Shown here: positions 18,158 through 27,016 of the stretch, in pieces
Numbering within the stretch: the first letter of the stretch is position 1
Layout of the letters: each line of letters begins with the position of its first letter
DNA from: Helicobacter_J cappadocius
Lineage (GTDB): Bacteria; Campylobacterota; Campylobacteria; Campylobacterales; Helicobacteraceae
NCBI RefSeq assembly: GCF_030686155.1
Contig: NZ_JAUPEV010000004.1
Location: 73,215-137,214 of the forward strand
Direction of reading: 5' to 3'
Length of the DNA stretch: 64,000 bases
Made by a program: the position numbers and the translations under genes
Notes under the pieces: generated by a model
Seen by the model: the letters and a program-made list of their open reading frames with translations, nothing else
Database searches by the model: none
What the model was told of the DNA's origin: nothing

Positions 18158-18913
18158 TCACGCCCTAATATCCAAAACTCCTTCTTCAAACTCAAATAAA
18201 GGCCTTATATCTTTTTCTTGATAAATTGCAATGGATTGAAAACCTTTGAGCTTATCTTTATTTGCTTCTAGGATTTTTTTCACACTCTCATATAACACCC
18301 ATATTTCTAGCCCAACCCCATCTTCTAGCAAATAAACCCTGCCATTAAGTGCTCCCAAATGCGGATAGAGAGCATAAAATTCCAAACTTTGCTTTTTGTT
18401 CTTACTTTTTTTCACTTGCACAAGCCCATCTTTATGTTCATCAGAAATCACTAGAGAAACCACCTCATTATGAAGCGAAAGAAGTAAATTACCTAGATTT
18501 AAGAATTCTGATCTATTTTGAGCTAAAAGCAACTTATCTAATAAAAAATCTTTATATTCTCCAAAACTCTCCAACTTAGATTCTTTAAAGATTTTATCTA
18601 AATCTTGAATGCTAAATTTCAAAGGACTTTTTTCTATCATTTCGAGCATTTTAGGGGGACGCACAAGGTTTGAGAGAATAATCGCCCCTACGGAGCTTTT
18701 GGACATATTTGCCCAGTATTTCTGACCCACAAGGAGTTCTTTTTGACTTTTGGTGGTAATGGTCGTATTGCCCATTTTTAGCAAAAATTCTCCATTTTTT
18801 GCTTTTGAAAGTACCTTGAGCAATATAGGCAATGTGGCGTTGAATTCGGTAATATTTTTAATCTCCGTGCCAACTTTTGAAAGTTGAGCTAGAGATTTGA
18901 CATGTTCTAACAT
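18158..18913 (-). CDS. Conserved hypothetical protein next to coaBC
   Basis: 251 residues, no signal peptide or membrane segment, rich in Leu, Lys and Glu and probably mostly helical up to residue 155, with a beta-rich C-terminal domain (GALNGRVYLLEDGVGLEIWVLYESV). I do not recognise a family. The ATG overlaps the coaBC stop by seven bases, indicating coupled translation. As I recall, H. pylori also has an uncharacterised gene beside coaBC in this order. The layout resembles the C-terminal domain of hook-length-control proteins only vaguely, so I give no function. Confidence 0.75.
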   Translation of the reverse strand: MLEHVKSLAQLSKVGTEIKNITEFNATLPILLKVLSKAKNGEFLLKMGNTTITTKSQKELLVGQKYWANMSKSSVGAIILSNLVRPPKMLEMIEKSPLKFSIQDLDKIFKESKLESFGEYKDFLLDKLLLAQNRSEFLNLGNLLLSLHNEVVSLVISDEHKDGLVQVKKSKNKKQSLEFYALYPHLGALNGRVYLLEDGVGLEIWVLYESVKKILEANKDKLKGFQSIAIYQEKDIRPLFEFEEGVLDIRA

Positions 18914-20169
18914 AAGAGATTTTGAACAAAATCAGCTATCTCAAAGCTGATATTGAGCTTGGTTTTAAATCCCGTATGATAAGTTGTATTTTTTGAGAAA
19001 AATATCATCTCATTCTCTTCAGAACCAAAAGGATTATATTTTCCAATGAGATTCAAACACACTACTTCGCAGCCCTTGCCACCATCCTCTGGAGAATTTA
19101 AAAGTTTTTTTGCACAAGAAATAGCATTTTTCTCGTCAGATTCGGCCTTAAAGCCTATTTTAAAAAGATTTGGGGAGTTGATTTCTTTGAGAATATCAAG
19201 ATTTTTTTGACATTGTATCTCCCAAAAATCCCCTATTGTGTCTTTTTTTAGTTTTGCATCCGAAGGATTACAAGGAGTATAGTCGCTAATAGCAGCTGCC
19301 ATAAACAAAAAAGCTCGTCCATTAGAAGGAGTTTTAGCATCAATAGCTTGTAGATAAGAAGTTGCTGTTTTTACTTTTAAGCATTCTATTTTTGAAGGCA
19401 GTTCAATAGGAAAAATCGAAGAAATAAGACTCACCCTAGCTCCTAAAACATAAAGAGCAATAGCTAGATAACTCGCCTGAAGTCCGCTAGAATGATTTGA
19501 GATATATCTCACAGAGTCAATACTTTCGATACTCCCTCCTCCTGTGATAATAACTTCTTTATCCTTCCAAAAAGAGTTCTGTCCTATGGATCTAAGAATC
19601 CTAAAAACAATCTCTAATATCTCTTCCATAGCACCTTTTCCATAAGTATCACAAGCAAGTATAGAAACTCTAGGATCAATGATTTCAAAACCCAAATCCT
19701 TAAGTTTGTGAATGGCATCTTGAGTTTGAATAGCTTCAAACATCTTTGTGTTCATTGCAGGAGCTATTAACTTAGGTTTATCACAGGCTAGTAATGTGCT
19801 CAAAATAAGATTATCACTCACTCCACAAGCTATTTTTGCGATGGTATTGGCCGTGGCAGGGGCCAAAATAGCCACATCTGCCCAAGTAGCATAAGAGATA
19901 TGATTGCAAGCTATTTCTATGTCCTGATGTGTCCAGTCTTCACTTTGAGTGTGCAAAACTAGCGTATGAATAATAGCTTCAAATGAAAGTGGTGAAATAA
20001 ATTTTTTTGCCTCATCGCTCATCACTACTCTTAGAGAAGCTCCAAGTTTTTTGAGCATACTTGCGAGTTCAATAGATTTGTAAGCAGCGATTGAGCCCGT
20101 AACGAGCAATAATATCTTTTTGTCTTTAAGCAAATCCATTTGCTGCATAATCGCTTCAAAACCTTTCAT
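18907..20169 (-). CDS. coaBC: Bifunctional phosphopantothenoylcysteine decarboxylase/synthase
   Basis: 420 residues. The N-terminal CoaC flavoprotein domain shows LLLVTGSIAAYKSIELASMLKKLG, the catalytic-type HISYATWADVAILAPATANT segment, and APAMNTKM with the active-site region. The C-terminal CoaB domain begins near residue 205 with EVIITGGGSIESIDSVRYISNHSSG. It makes 4'-phosphopantetheine from 4'-phosphopantothenate and cysteine for CoA synthesis. The ATG at 20169 starts MKGFEAIMQQMDLLKDKK; a shorter start at a later Met is possible. It is 24 bp downstream of pseB on the same strand. Confidence 0.94.
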   Translation of the reverse strand: MKGFEAIMQQMDLLKDKKILLLVTGSIAAYKSIELASMLKKLGASLRVVMSDEAKKFISPLSFEAIIHTLVLHTQSEDWTHQDIEIACNHISYATWADVAILAPATANTIAKIACGVSDNLILSTLLACDKPKLIAPAMNTKMFEAIQTQDAIHKLKDLGFEIIDPRVSILACDTYGKGAMEEILEIVFRILRSIGQNSFWKDKEVIITGGGSIESIDSVRYISNHSSGLQASYLAIALYVLGARVSLISSIFPIELPSKIECLKVKTATSYLQAIDAKTPSNGRAFLFMAAAISDYTPCNPSDAKLKKDTIGDFWEIQCQKNLDILKEINSPNLFKIGFKAESDEKNAISCAKKLLNSPEDGGKGCEVVCLNLIGKYNPFGSEENEMIFFSKNTTYHTGFKTKLNISFEIADFVQNLLC

Positions 20170-20193
20170 TGTAATACCCCATTCCTTGAGATT

Positions 20194-21201
20194 TTATCCT
20201 GAAACAACCTCACTCATTTTTAATATTTCTTCTTTACTAAGCCATTTGTCATTCTTATCACTGCTGTATTCAAAACCTTCTTGAACACTTTTTCCTATCT
20301 CATTTTTCAATGTTTTAGCATAATTAATGGGGGTTTGAAAATTTATGGTGGGTGTGAGAATAAAAAAATTGTCAAATTCTAATGCCAAATGTGAATCATC
20401 TTTTGGAATCATCACTTCGTGGAGTTTTTCACCAGGTCTAATTCCAATCACTTTCATAGGGATATTTGGAGCCAATGCAAGAGCCAAATCAGTGATTTTC
20501 ATACTTGGGATCTTAGGCACAAATATCTCTCCACCCTGCATTCTCTCTAGGCAATCTAGCACGAATTTTACACCATCTTCTAAAGTGATCCAAAAACGTG
20601 TCATACGCTCATCGGTAATAGGAATCTCTCTAGCACCTTCTTTTATCAAATGTTTGAAAAAGGGTATCACGCTTCCTCTACTTCCTACAACATTACCATA
20701 TCGCACAACACCAAATTTTGAATTCTGAGCCCCTTTGATATTATTAGCTGTAACAAAAAGTTTATCGCTACAAAGCTTTGTCGCACCATAGAGATTAATA
20801 GGATTGGCAGCTTTATCAGTGCTTAGGGCAATAATAGAACTCACTCCATTTTCCAAGCATCCATCTATTACATTACTAGCACCTTCAATATTAGTTTTGA
20901 TACATTCCATCGGATTGTATTCAGCGATAGGCACATGCTTGAGTGCTGCAGCATGAATACAAATATCCACTCCTCTAAGAGCTATTTGAAGTCTATGTTT
21001 ATCTCTTACATCACCGATAAAATAACGCATTCTTGTATCTGTAAAAACCTGTGCCATCTCATATTGTTTAAGCTCATCACGACTATAGATAATAATTTTT
21101 TTAGGGTTATGAAATTTTAGAATGGTTTGAACGAATTTCTTTCCAAAACTTCCTGTCCCTCCTGTGATAAGAATGCTTTTCCCATCAATTATATGCCCCA
21201 T
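20194..21201 (-). CDS. pseB: UDP-GlcNAc-inverting 4,6-dehydratase
   Basis: 335 residues, extended SDR of the FlaA1/PseB type. NAD-binding TGGTGSFGKKF near residue 12, GDVRDKHRL, HAAALKHVP and the catalytic region LSTDKAANPINLYGATK, where the STDKA triad replaces the usual Tyr context. It catalyses the first step of CMP-pseudaminic acid synthesis for flagellin glycosylation. I prefer the ATG at 21201, preceded by TAGGAG, over 21216, which overlaps the porin stop. Other pse genes are not nearby; only the Maf-like gene at 4529-6475 belongs to the same process. Confidence 0.94.
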   Translation of the reverse strand: MGHIIDGKSILITGGTGSFGKKFVQTILKFHNPKKIIIYSRDELKQYEMAQVFTDTRMRYFIGDVRDKHRLQIALRGVDICIHAAALKHVPIAEYNPMECIKTNIEGASNVIDGCLENGVSSIIALSTDKAANPINLYGATKLCSDKLFVTANNIKGAQNSKFGVVRYGNVVGSRGSVIPFFKHLIKEGAREIPITDERMTRFWITLEDGVKFVLDCLERMQGGEIFVPKIPSMKITDLALALAPNIPMKVIGIRPGEKLHEVMIPKDDSHLALEFDNFFILTPTINFQTPINYAKTLKNEIGKSVQEGFEYSSDKNDKWLSKEEILKMSEVVSG

Positions 21202-21209
21202 TTTTTCTC

Positions 21210-22889
21210 CTACCATCTGTAACCCAAACTCATCGTAGCAATTTTCAGCTGACCTAAACCATCAGATTGATACATACTTCTACGATTATCCTTGAAAGTT
21301 ACAGAATAGGCAAGTCCCAAATCAAATCCTCTAAAATTGTATTTCACACCTGCACCCACCATATATCCATCAGAATCTGGGATTCCAATTTTATCTTGCG
21401 GGCTTGGAGCTTCATCATAAGCCAAAGAACCCATCAAGCGAAGAGATTTCCCCATATAAGTAACCCCTAATCGATAAGTGTTCGTATCACGCCATCCTGC
21501 ACCCATATTCATTACTCCAGCAAAATCAGCAAGTCCTACCATTCCTTTGAGTGTGTCGCTATTAAAAACATTGGTATTAGCCACCATTCCACTAAGTCCT
21601 TTATAAGTGGCATTTTCAAAGTCAGGTGTTACAAGAAACTTGCTCCCCCTGCTCCAAAAGGTTCGCTCATACACACCTTCTACACGTAGATGATTTTTAA
21701 AGAAGTTTTGAGCGTAAGCTAGGGTTAAAATTTCAGGCATCGTTACAGCAATGTTTAGATTTCCTGTAGTAAGCACATCTCCTATGGCACCGCCGATATA
21801 AGTCGTAGCAGAGAGATTTCCCTGCATATTGAATTTTACTGGAGAGTTATACACAACAGAGAGCATTCCATTGTCAAACACTCGCAAAGAAGCCGCTACG
21901 CGATATCCTGCAGAAAGAGCCTTGCCATCAGATTTTTGATACACTTGTGCAGTACCAAATAGATTGGTGGTTTCAGAGGTAACTCCGCTCATTAGAGATG
22001 TCCAGTTCACACAATCAATAGGATTTGTAGCAGTACAACCCGGTATTTTAAGATTTGGCACAATTGTTGAAACAAAAGAGTTTGATAAAATAGGACCTAT
22101 TTGTTTTTTTATACTTTCAGGTATCAGTCCTGCGACCTCATCATTAGTGAGATTAGCTATTTGACTAGGATCTAGCGAAATGCCGGTTTTATTTTTATCT
22201 AGGGGTACATACACGACATTATTAAAGCTTCCCATTGCGTAAAGGATTCTAGGAGCGAACCCTATAGAGAATCGATTCCCAATCGTATAGCTCACACTAG
22301 GAGCGAACTCTATCATCATAATAAATACATCTTGGAGAAACTCTCCCCCCTTACCTACCCAGTTCATCGCTAAGCCCGAAGGAGCGATAAAACTCGCCCC
22401 AAAGGTAAAGCCATTATGAGTGCGCGATTTATAAAAGAGCTTAGGAAGGATAAAATTCGTATCTCCAGTAGATCCAGGCACTACCTGCTGATCAGGCGAA
22501 GTATGGTAAAGCTTGATAGGTTTTGCAAGATCGCCTAAAGAAGACAATATCCCTTTAATGATGGGATTATTTATCAATCCACCTATAGTGGAATTAAACT
22601 TCAAATTCGTTTCAGAATACAAACCTTGATTGGTTGTAGGTACATTGAACTTAAATCCAGGTATGGTAATGAGCGAAGTGGCGAGTTCGAACTCACTTTT
22701 ATTTTCGCCCCAATCATTTGTAAATCCCATATTTGCAGGGTTGTAATAACTTGCATCTGCACCTCTAGCTCCAGCGACATAAGCAGAAGAGAGTGCAGTG
22801 CCATTAAGACTCTGCTCTTGGATCTTAAATCCATTTGCAAAAGCAAAAGATGATGATAGTAGCAAAAATCCCAAAATCTTTTTTGTCAT
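21210..22889 (-). CDS. FadL/OmpP1-family outer membrane protein
   Basis: 559 residues. Signal peptide MTKKILGFLLLSSSFAFANG followed by the FadL N-terminal motif FKIQEQSLNGTALSSAYVAGA and YYNPANMGF, then a beta-barrel pattern ending in an aromatic residue (SLGYRW). FadL-type barrels import long-chain fatty acids or other hydrophobic compounds. A central insert of about residues 255-330 (with two Cys in IPGCTATNPIDCVNW) is longer than in E. coli FadL. The start at 22889 is chosen because the signal peptide begins there; a 9-residue upstream extension looks artificial. Same orientation as pseB and coaBC. Confidence 0.9.
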   Translation of the reverse strand: MTKKILGFLLLSSSFAFANGFKIQEQSLNGTALSSAYVAGARGADASYYNPANMGFTNDWGENKSEFELATSLITIPGFKFNVPTTNQGLYSETNLKFNSTIGGLINNPIIKGILSSLGDLAKPIKLYHTSPDQQVVPGSTGDTNFILPKLFYKSRTHNGFTFGASFIAPSGLAMNWVGKGGEFLQDVFIMMIEFAPSVSYTIGNRFSIGFAPRILYAMGSFNNVVYVPLDKNKTGISLDPSQIANLTNDEVAGLIPESIKKQIGPILSNSFVSTIVPNLKIPGCTATNPIDCVNWTSLMSGVTSETTNLFGTAQVYQKSDGKALSAGYRVAASLRVFDNGMLSVVYNSPVKFNMQGNLSATTYIGGAIGDVLTTGNLNIAVTMPEILTLAYAQNFFKNHLRVEGVYERTFWSRGSKFLVTPDFENATYKGLSGMVANTNVFNSDTLKGMVGLADFAGVMNMGAGWRDTNTYRLGVTYMGKSLRLMGSLAYDEAPSPQDKIGIPDSDGYMVGAGVKYNFRGFDLGLAYSVTFKDNRRSMYQSDGLGQLKIATMSLGYRW

Positions 22890-23009
22890 TCTCTGTCCAA
22901 TTAGTTGAATATACAACCAAACTTAAAATATTCTATTGTACCTAATGATTGCTAAAAATACAAATAATTTAAAAAAAGATTGTCAAAACTTTCGCAAAAT
23001 CAAAAAATA

Positions 23010-23597
23010 CTATTGAGATTCCAAGCTCGGATCAACATAATCATCAATAGATATTGTCACTCCCGTACTCATGTTTCTAAAAAGAGTATGTCCAGGTTTT
23101 CGCTCATAGAAAAAAATCTCTCCACTCTTTTGAAACCTCTGCACAATTCCCCCTCCAGCAATGATTTGTTTGCCAATTCCATTAAAAATATCTTTTGATA
23201 ACAAAATATCATCAAACAAATCTCCATAACTCACCTTGCCAAAGAAATTTTTCGCTGCTGGCCATTTTGGGGCACAATCATTAAGAAAACAGATTTCTTT
23301 TCTTTTTACAGAAATGCTTCCTATGCTTTTGCCGAGCTTGAAAAGTTCTAGTTTAATTTCTTTGGGTTCAATATCTAAAATCCCATAATCATAGAATCGA
23401 AACATTGCTGTTTTGATATATACGAGTTTGAATTGCGGAGCTTTTTGAATATTTTCAGATTTTTTGGAAGTTGTTTCACCGGGGTCTTTTGGCAAGAAAA
23501 AATTTTGCAAAGACGCACAGGAAACTAGAAATAAACAGGCAAACATCCCCAAAAATATATGAGGAAGTTTTCCTGTGAATGTTTTATGAAGGCACAT
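23010..23597 (-). CDS. Lipoprotein downstream of the FlgP-like gene
   Basis: 195 residues. A signal peptide ends in the lipobox LFLVSCASL, so the mature protein should be lipidated at Cys. The rest is a soluble domain (KTAMFRFYDYGILDIEPKEI, with a Cys pair ICFLNDCAPKW). I do not recognise a family. The ATG at 23597 lies two bases after the FlgP-like stop, so it is co-transcribed with and probably coupled to that gene, and thereby placed behind the same sigma-54 promoter. The position parallels FlgQ in Campylobacter, but I cannot show homology. Confidence 0.75.
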   Translation of the reverse strand: MCLHKTFTGKLPHIFLGMFACLFLVSCASLQNFFLPKDPGETTSKKSENIQKAPQFKLVYIKTAMFRFYDYGILDIEPKEIKLELFKLGKSIGSISVKRKEICFLNDCAPKWPAAKNFFGKVSYGDLFDDILLSKDIFNGIGKQIIAGGGIVQRFQKSGEIFFYERKPGHTLFRNMSTGVTISIDDYVDPSLESQ

Positions 23598-23599
23598 TT

Positions 23600-24250
23600 T
23601 TAACCACGACCACCTGTTAAGGCACGATACCATACTCTACCATCAAGTTTGAGTTCCATACTCACTTGGCATAGACCATCTTTATAAACAGTCTCTGTGA
23701 TTTCAGCATTTCGAATCAAAGCCTGAACCTTTGTTTTTACTGTGGAGTTTTGTAACACCATATCTCTAACAGTATCTTGAGCATTGACACGAATACCATA
23801 CATTTTTTCACCCAATTGTCTATAAGCATCAACAATCGCTGCTCGTTTTGCCAAAGCCAAAGCTTGTGAAGGAGAGATTGTAGATTCTGGAGCCACCCCC
23901 ATTCCAACTGCACTTAGCTCAATTACATTACTCGGAGTTAGCACAGGAGTGTTTTGAATCATTGGATCACTCTTTGGAGCTGCTATAGAGTCACTAGAAT
24001 CATCAAATCTAGTATCTGGTAATGGCTCTGGAGCAGGACGTCTGCTACCAATGTTATTTCCTGCATTCAAATTAGGATTTGCAAAACCTGTTGGAGGATA
24101 TACAGGAGCTTGAATTCCACCTGGCTGATACACCGCTGATGGAGGTATCAGACTTGTATCATCCGAAGAGGGGTTCATCATAGAATTGCATCCTGCCAAC
24201 CCTACAGCTACTGCTAAAAAAGCCGAATTATTAAATAACCTTCTTGTCAT
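23600..24250 (-). CDS. flgP: LPP20-family lipoprotein, FlgP-like
   Basis: 216 residues. Lipoprotein signal with lipobox GLAGC, a low-complexity Pro/Asn-rich linker (residues about 25-95), then the LPP20/FlgP domain: ISPSQALALAKRAAIVDAYRQLGEKMYGI and a beta segment KTKVQALIRNAEITETVYKDGL. FlgP forms the outer-membrane basal disk of the Campylobacter flagellar motor and is needed for motility. The gene has a perfect sigma-54 promoter 37 bases upstream, as expected for a middle flagellar gene. AAAAGGA precedes the ATG. Another LPP20-type lipoprotein is the alternative, but promoter context favours FlgP. Confidence 0.75.
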   Translation of the reverse strand: MTRRLFNNSAFLAVAVGLAGCNSMMNPSSDDTSLIPPSAVYQPGGIQAPVYPPTGFANPNLNAGNNIGSRRPAPEPLPDTRFDDSSDSIAAPKSDPMIQNTPVLTPSNVIELSAVGMGVAPESTISPSQALALAKRAAIVDAYRQLGEKMYGIRVNAQDTVRDMVLQNSTVKTKVQALIRNAEITETVYKDGLCQVSMELKLDGRVWYRALTGGRG

Positions 24251-24286
24251 AAAAACATCCTTTTAAAAATTATGTTCCTTAGCTAA

Positions 24287-24302
24287 AGCAAAAGCCGTGC
24301 CA
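24287..24302 (-). promoter_or_regulatory. Sigma-54 (RpoN) promoter of the flgP-like operon
   Basis: TGGCAC (24302-24297), five bases, TTGCT (24291-24287): an exact match to the -24/-12 consensus with correct spacing. It sits just past the modC stop and about 37 bases before the FlgP-like ATG. FlgR, encoded at 53018-54340, would be the activator. Confidence 0.88.
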
Positions 24303-24305
24303 ATT

Positions 24306-25172
24306 TTATAATAAAACCATAGAAGGGTTGAATGCCTTAGCAATAATTACAACCCTATCACCTACCTTAAATTCCCTAGCTTCGCTCGGATCTAAAGTTA
24401 TTTTTACAATAGAATGATCAACAAGAACATCTGCGATACAAACCACATTTGTTTTTGTAATATTTAAGATTTCCCCGTTTATTTGCATTTTGCCACTATA
24501 TTTTTGGTTTAAAAATACTTCTTGAGGTGTTCCAAATTTTAATATCTTGCCATCTTCGATGGAAATAACATAATCTGAAAGCCTAAAAACTTCCCCTAGA
24601 TCGTGACTGACAAAAAAACTACTGATATTAAAATGCTTACTTAAACTTTTGAGTTCTTCTTGAATCTTGTGTTTCATCCCTCTATCCAAAGCACTCAAAG
24701 GTTCATCAAGTAATAAAACCTCTGGAGAACTCACAAAAGCTCTAGCTATAGCAACTCTTTGAGCCTGACCGCCAGAGAGGGTGCATATTTTTTTATCACA
24801 AAATGATTCTAATTCCATCAAAGAAATCACTTCATCAATACGATTTTTGTCTTTATTGTTGCCAAAAATAATATTTTTATACACATTCAGATGGGGAAAA
24901 AGTGCGTAGTCTTGAAATACAAACCCCACTTTCCTGTCTTTAATGGGAAGATTGATATTTTTTTCAGAATCAAAAAAGACTTTATTTCCAAGCATAATCC
25001 TTCCACTATCTGGTTTTTGTAATCCGCTTAACATTCTTAAAATAGTGCTTTTACCCGCACCTGATTTTCCAAAAATAGATACAAATCTACCTATAGGAAC
25101 TCTTATGTCAAGCTCTAAAACAAACTCTCCTTTGACACCATAAAGATGTTTTTGTACTTGAAGCTCAATCAT
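24306..25172 (-). CDS. modC: Molybdate ABC transporter, ATP-binding subunit
   Basis: 288 residues. Walker A GKSGAGKST near residue 35, ABC signature LSGGQAQRVAIARA, Walker B EVLLLDEPLSALD and H-loop FVSHD. A TOBE-like C-terminal domain (INGEILNITKTNVVC onward) binds oxyanion in the family. It energises molybdate or tungstate uptake at the inner membrane. The ATG overlaps the modB stop as ATGA, so translation is coupled. Last gene of modE-modA-TOBE-modB-modC. Confidence 0.93.
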   Translation of the reverse strand: MIELQVQKHLYGVKGEFVLELDIRVPIGRFVSIFGKSGAGKSTILRMLSGLQKPDSGRIMLGNKVFFDSEKNINLPIKDRKVGFVFQDYALFPHLNVYKNIIFGNNKDKNRIDEVISLMELESFCDKKICTLSGGQAQRVAIARAFVSSPEVLLLDEPLSALDRGMKHKIQEELKSLSKHFNISSFFVSHDLGEVFRLSDYVISIEDGKILKFGTPQEVFLNQKYSGKMQINGEILNITKTNVVCIADVLVDHSIVKITLDPSEAREFKVGDRVVIIAKAFNPSMVLL

Positions 25173-25852
25173 ATAATGCCCTTATTGTTTGATCTTGCGT
25201 TAATAAACAATACCAAAAAGAGCAATACAAAACTAATAATACAAAGACACAAGGCATATTGATTGGCAATAGCATAATTAGTCGCTTCTGATTGAGTATA
25301 AATAGCGATACTCACTACCCTTGTAACACCAGGAATATCCCCTCCTATCATCATCACAACCCCAAATTCTCCAATAGTATGAGCAAAGGTAGTCACCATC
25401 GCCATTAAAATGCTAGATTTAATATTTGGTAAAAGTACAAAAAAGAGTGTGTAAAATCTCCCCTTTCCAAGCGTATAACTCGCTTCTTTTAATGATAAAG
25501 GCAGTGAAGATAAGGCATTTTTGATAGGATTTATCATAAATGGCAAAGAAAAAATCACGCTCCCTATAATTAATCCATAAAAACTAAAAACCAATTTTAT
25601 ACCAAATCTATCTTGCAAAAATGCCCCAAAAAAATGATTTGGAGAAAAAGCCAAAAGCAAATAAAATCCCAAAACCGTAGGGGGTAATACTAATGGCATC
25701 CAAGTAAGAGTTTCTAAAACGATCTTCAAAATACCCCTACCAAAAGCAAGATAATTACCTACAAAAATTCCAATGGGTAATAAAATCAATGTTGTAAAAA
25801 AAGCCAACATAAGACTCAAACGAATTGTTTGCCAAAACTCCACATCAAACAT
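25169..25852 (-). CDS. modB: Molybdate ABC transporter, permease subunit
   Basis: 227 residues, about five to six transmembrane helices. It carries the EAA loop HTIGEFGVVMMIGGDIPGVTRVVSIAIYTQ, which docks ModC and is highly typical of ModB. The ATG at 25852 lies within the end of the preceding TOBE gene (8-base overlap) and is preferred to a TTG at 25858. Transports MoO4 2- across the cytoplasmic membrane with ModA and ModC. Confidence 0.94.
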   Translation of the reverse strand: MFDVEFWQTIRLSLMLAFFTTLILLPIGIFVGNYLAFGRGILKIVLETLTWMPLVLPPTVLGFYLLLAFSPNHFFGAFLQDRFGIKLVFSFYGLIIGSVIFSLPFMINPIKNALSSLPLSLKEASYTLGKGRFYTLFFVLLPNIKSSILMAMVTTFAHTIGEFGVVMMIGGDIPGVTRVVSIAIYTQSEATNYAIANQYALCLCIISFVLLFLVLFINARSNNKGII

Positions 25853-26234
25853 ATTCAAGCATCACTTCTGAGGACTTTACAAACCATCCAAAAAGCTTTC
25901 CTTCTGAGATTTCTAAATCTTCACAGGCCTGTATGGTTACCAAAGAAGAGATTTTTACTCTTTCAAACTCAAAGACAACACGTGCAATGGTATCAGTTTT
26001 TTCCACACTAAACACTCTTGAGACAAATCGATTTCTAGCACTGATTTTCGAATAAGAATAATCGCAAATCATCACTTCACTTTCTTTAAAAACAGCATTT
26101 ACTTTCATCCCTATTTTAAGACCATCATTTTTAAGGAGCATTGATACAAAACAATGCTCCTTAAAGTGCATAAATACCAATGTTATATATTCATCAGAAA
26201 CAATCTCACTAATAGTGCAGGGGATTTTATTCAT
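25845..26234 (-). CDS. Stand-alone TOBE (Mop-like) domain protein
   Basis: 129 residues. The second half (SARNRFVSRVFSVEKTDTIA then TIQACEDLEISEGKLFGWFVKSSEVML) matches the TOBE/Mop fold of ModE and ModC C termini. The first half (CTISEIVSDEYITLVFMHF) looks like a second, more diverged copy, so a di-TOBE arrangement is likely. Mop-type proteins bind molybdate as intracellular stores or sensors. It sits between modA and modB and overlaps both by eight bases. ModE here lacks a TOBE part, so this protein could be its sensory partner; that is inference. Confidence 0.75.
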   Translation of the reverse strand: MNKIPCTISEIVSDEYITLVFMHFKEHCFVSMLLKNDGLKIGMKVNAVFKESEVMICDYSYSKISARNRFVSRVFSVEKTDTIARVVFEFERVKISSLVTIQACEDLEISEGKLFGWFVKSSEVMLEYV

Positions 26235-26964
26235 TTACAATATAGCCATATTTCTGAAATATTTTTTTTGCCTTAGTGCTTAAGATAAATTCCTTAAATT
26301 CCTTTGCTAAAGAGTTATTTTTGCCATAGTTTGTCAATACTAAGGCCTGATTTATAGGAGCATAAAAAGATTTATCCACGATAATATAACTTATTTTTTT
26401 ATCTTTTTTATCTATCAAAGATAACGCTCCAAATCCAACCTCAGCATTTCCGCTAGAAACAAACTGATGAGCTTGTGATATTGAACTTGCATTGATGAGT
26501 TTAGATTTTACCAAATCATAAAGTTTTGTTTTTTGTAAAACTTCCTTTGCTGCCCTTCCATAGGGTGCAAGTTCTGGATTTGGAATAGCTATATGAAAAA
26601 TATCTTTTTGATCTAAATCTTCTAAAGTATGGATTTTTATTTTTGGATTCGCACTCCATAACACCAGCACACCTTGTGCATAAATTTGTGGTTTATCGAG
26701 AGTTTTTTTTTCCATATAGAGTTTTTGTGGAAACTCCTCATCTGCAGAAACAAATAGATCAACTGGTGCTGATTGAGATATCTGGGCATAAGCCTTTCCT
26801 GAAGAAGAGTAACTAATGTTAAGCTTATCGTTTTTATGCGTAAGTAAAAACTCTTTAGAAATCTCTTGTAAAACATATTGTAAATTCGCAGCTGCTGCTA
26901 TATTTGCCTCTTTTGCAAACAACATCCCTAGCACTAAGATCGAACACAAAATTATCTTTTTCAT
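26227..26964 (-). CDS. modA: Molybdate-binding periplasmic protein
   Basis: 245 residues. Signal peptide MKKIILCSILVLGMLFAKEA, then ModA landmarks: AAANLQYVLQEISKEF, SYSSSGKAYAQISQSAPVDLFVSADE, NPELAPYGRAAKEVL and GNAEVGFGALSL. The Ser and Tyr positions that hold the oxyanion are present. The ATG at 26964 follows GGAG with 7-base spacing; a GTG directly before it is less likely. A ModE-type operator overlaps its -10 region. Confidence 0.93.
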   Translation of the reverse strand: MKKIILCSILVLGMLFAKEANIAAAANLQYVLQEISKEFLLTHKNDKLNISYSSSGKAYAQISQSAPVDLFVSADEEFPQKLYMEKKTLDKPQIYAQGVLVLWSANPKIKIHTLEDLDQKDIFHIAIPNPELAPYGRAAKEVLQKTKLYDLVKSKLINASSISQAHQFVSSGNAEVGFGALSLIDKKDKKISYIIVDKSFYAPINQALVLTNYGKNNSLAKEFKEFILSTKAKKIFQKYGYIVNE

Positions 26965-26987
26965 CACAAAACTCCTTGTTTTTTATA

Positions 26988-27011
26988 CATTATATATATT
27001 TATATATAACG
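26988..27011 (-). promoter_or_regulatory. ModE box overlapping the modA -10
   Basis: A 24-bp imperfect palindrome with CGTTATATA at one end and TATATAATG at the other, close to the ModE operator consensus. The inner arm contains TATAAT (26994-26989), a good -10 for modA, so ModE-molybdate binding would block transcription. It lies between modE and modA. Confidence 0.75.
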
Positions 27012-27016
27012 ATGAT

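Noticed and set aside
20345..20728. 127-codon plus-strand frame inside pseB
   Set aside because: Antisense to a well-conserved SDR gene with no homologous motif.
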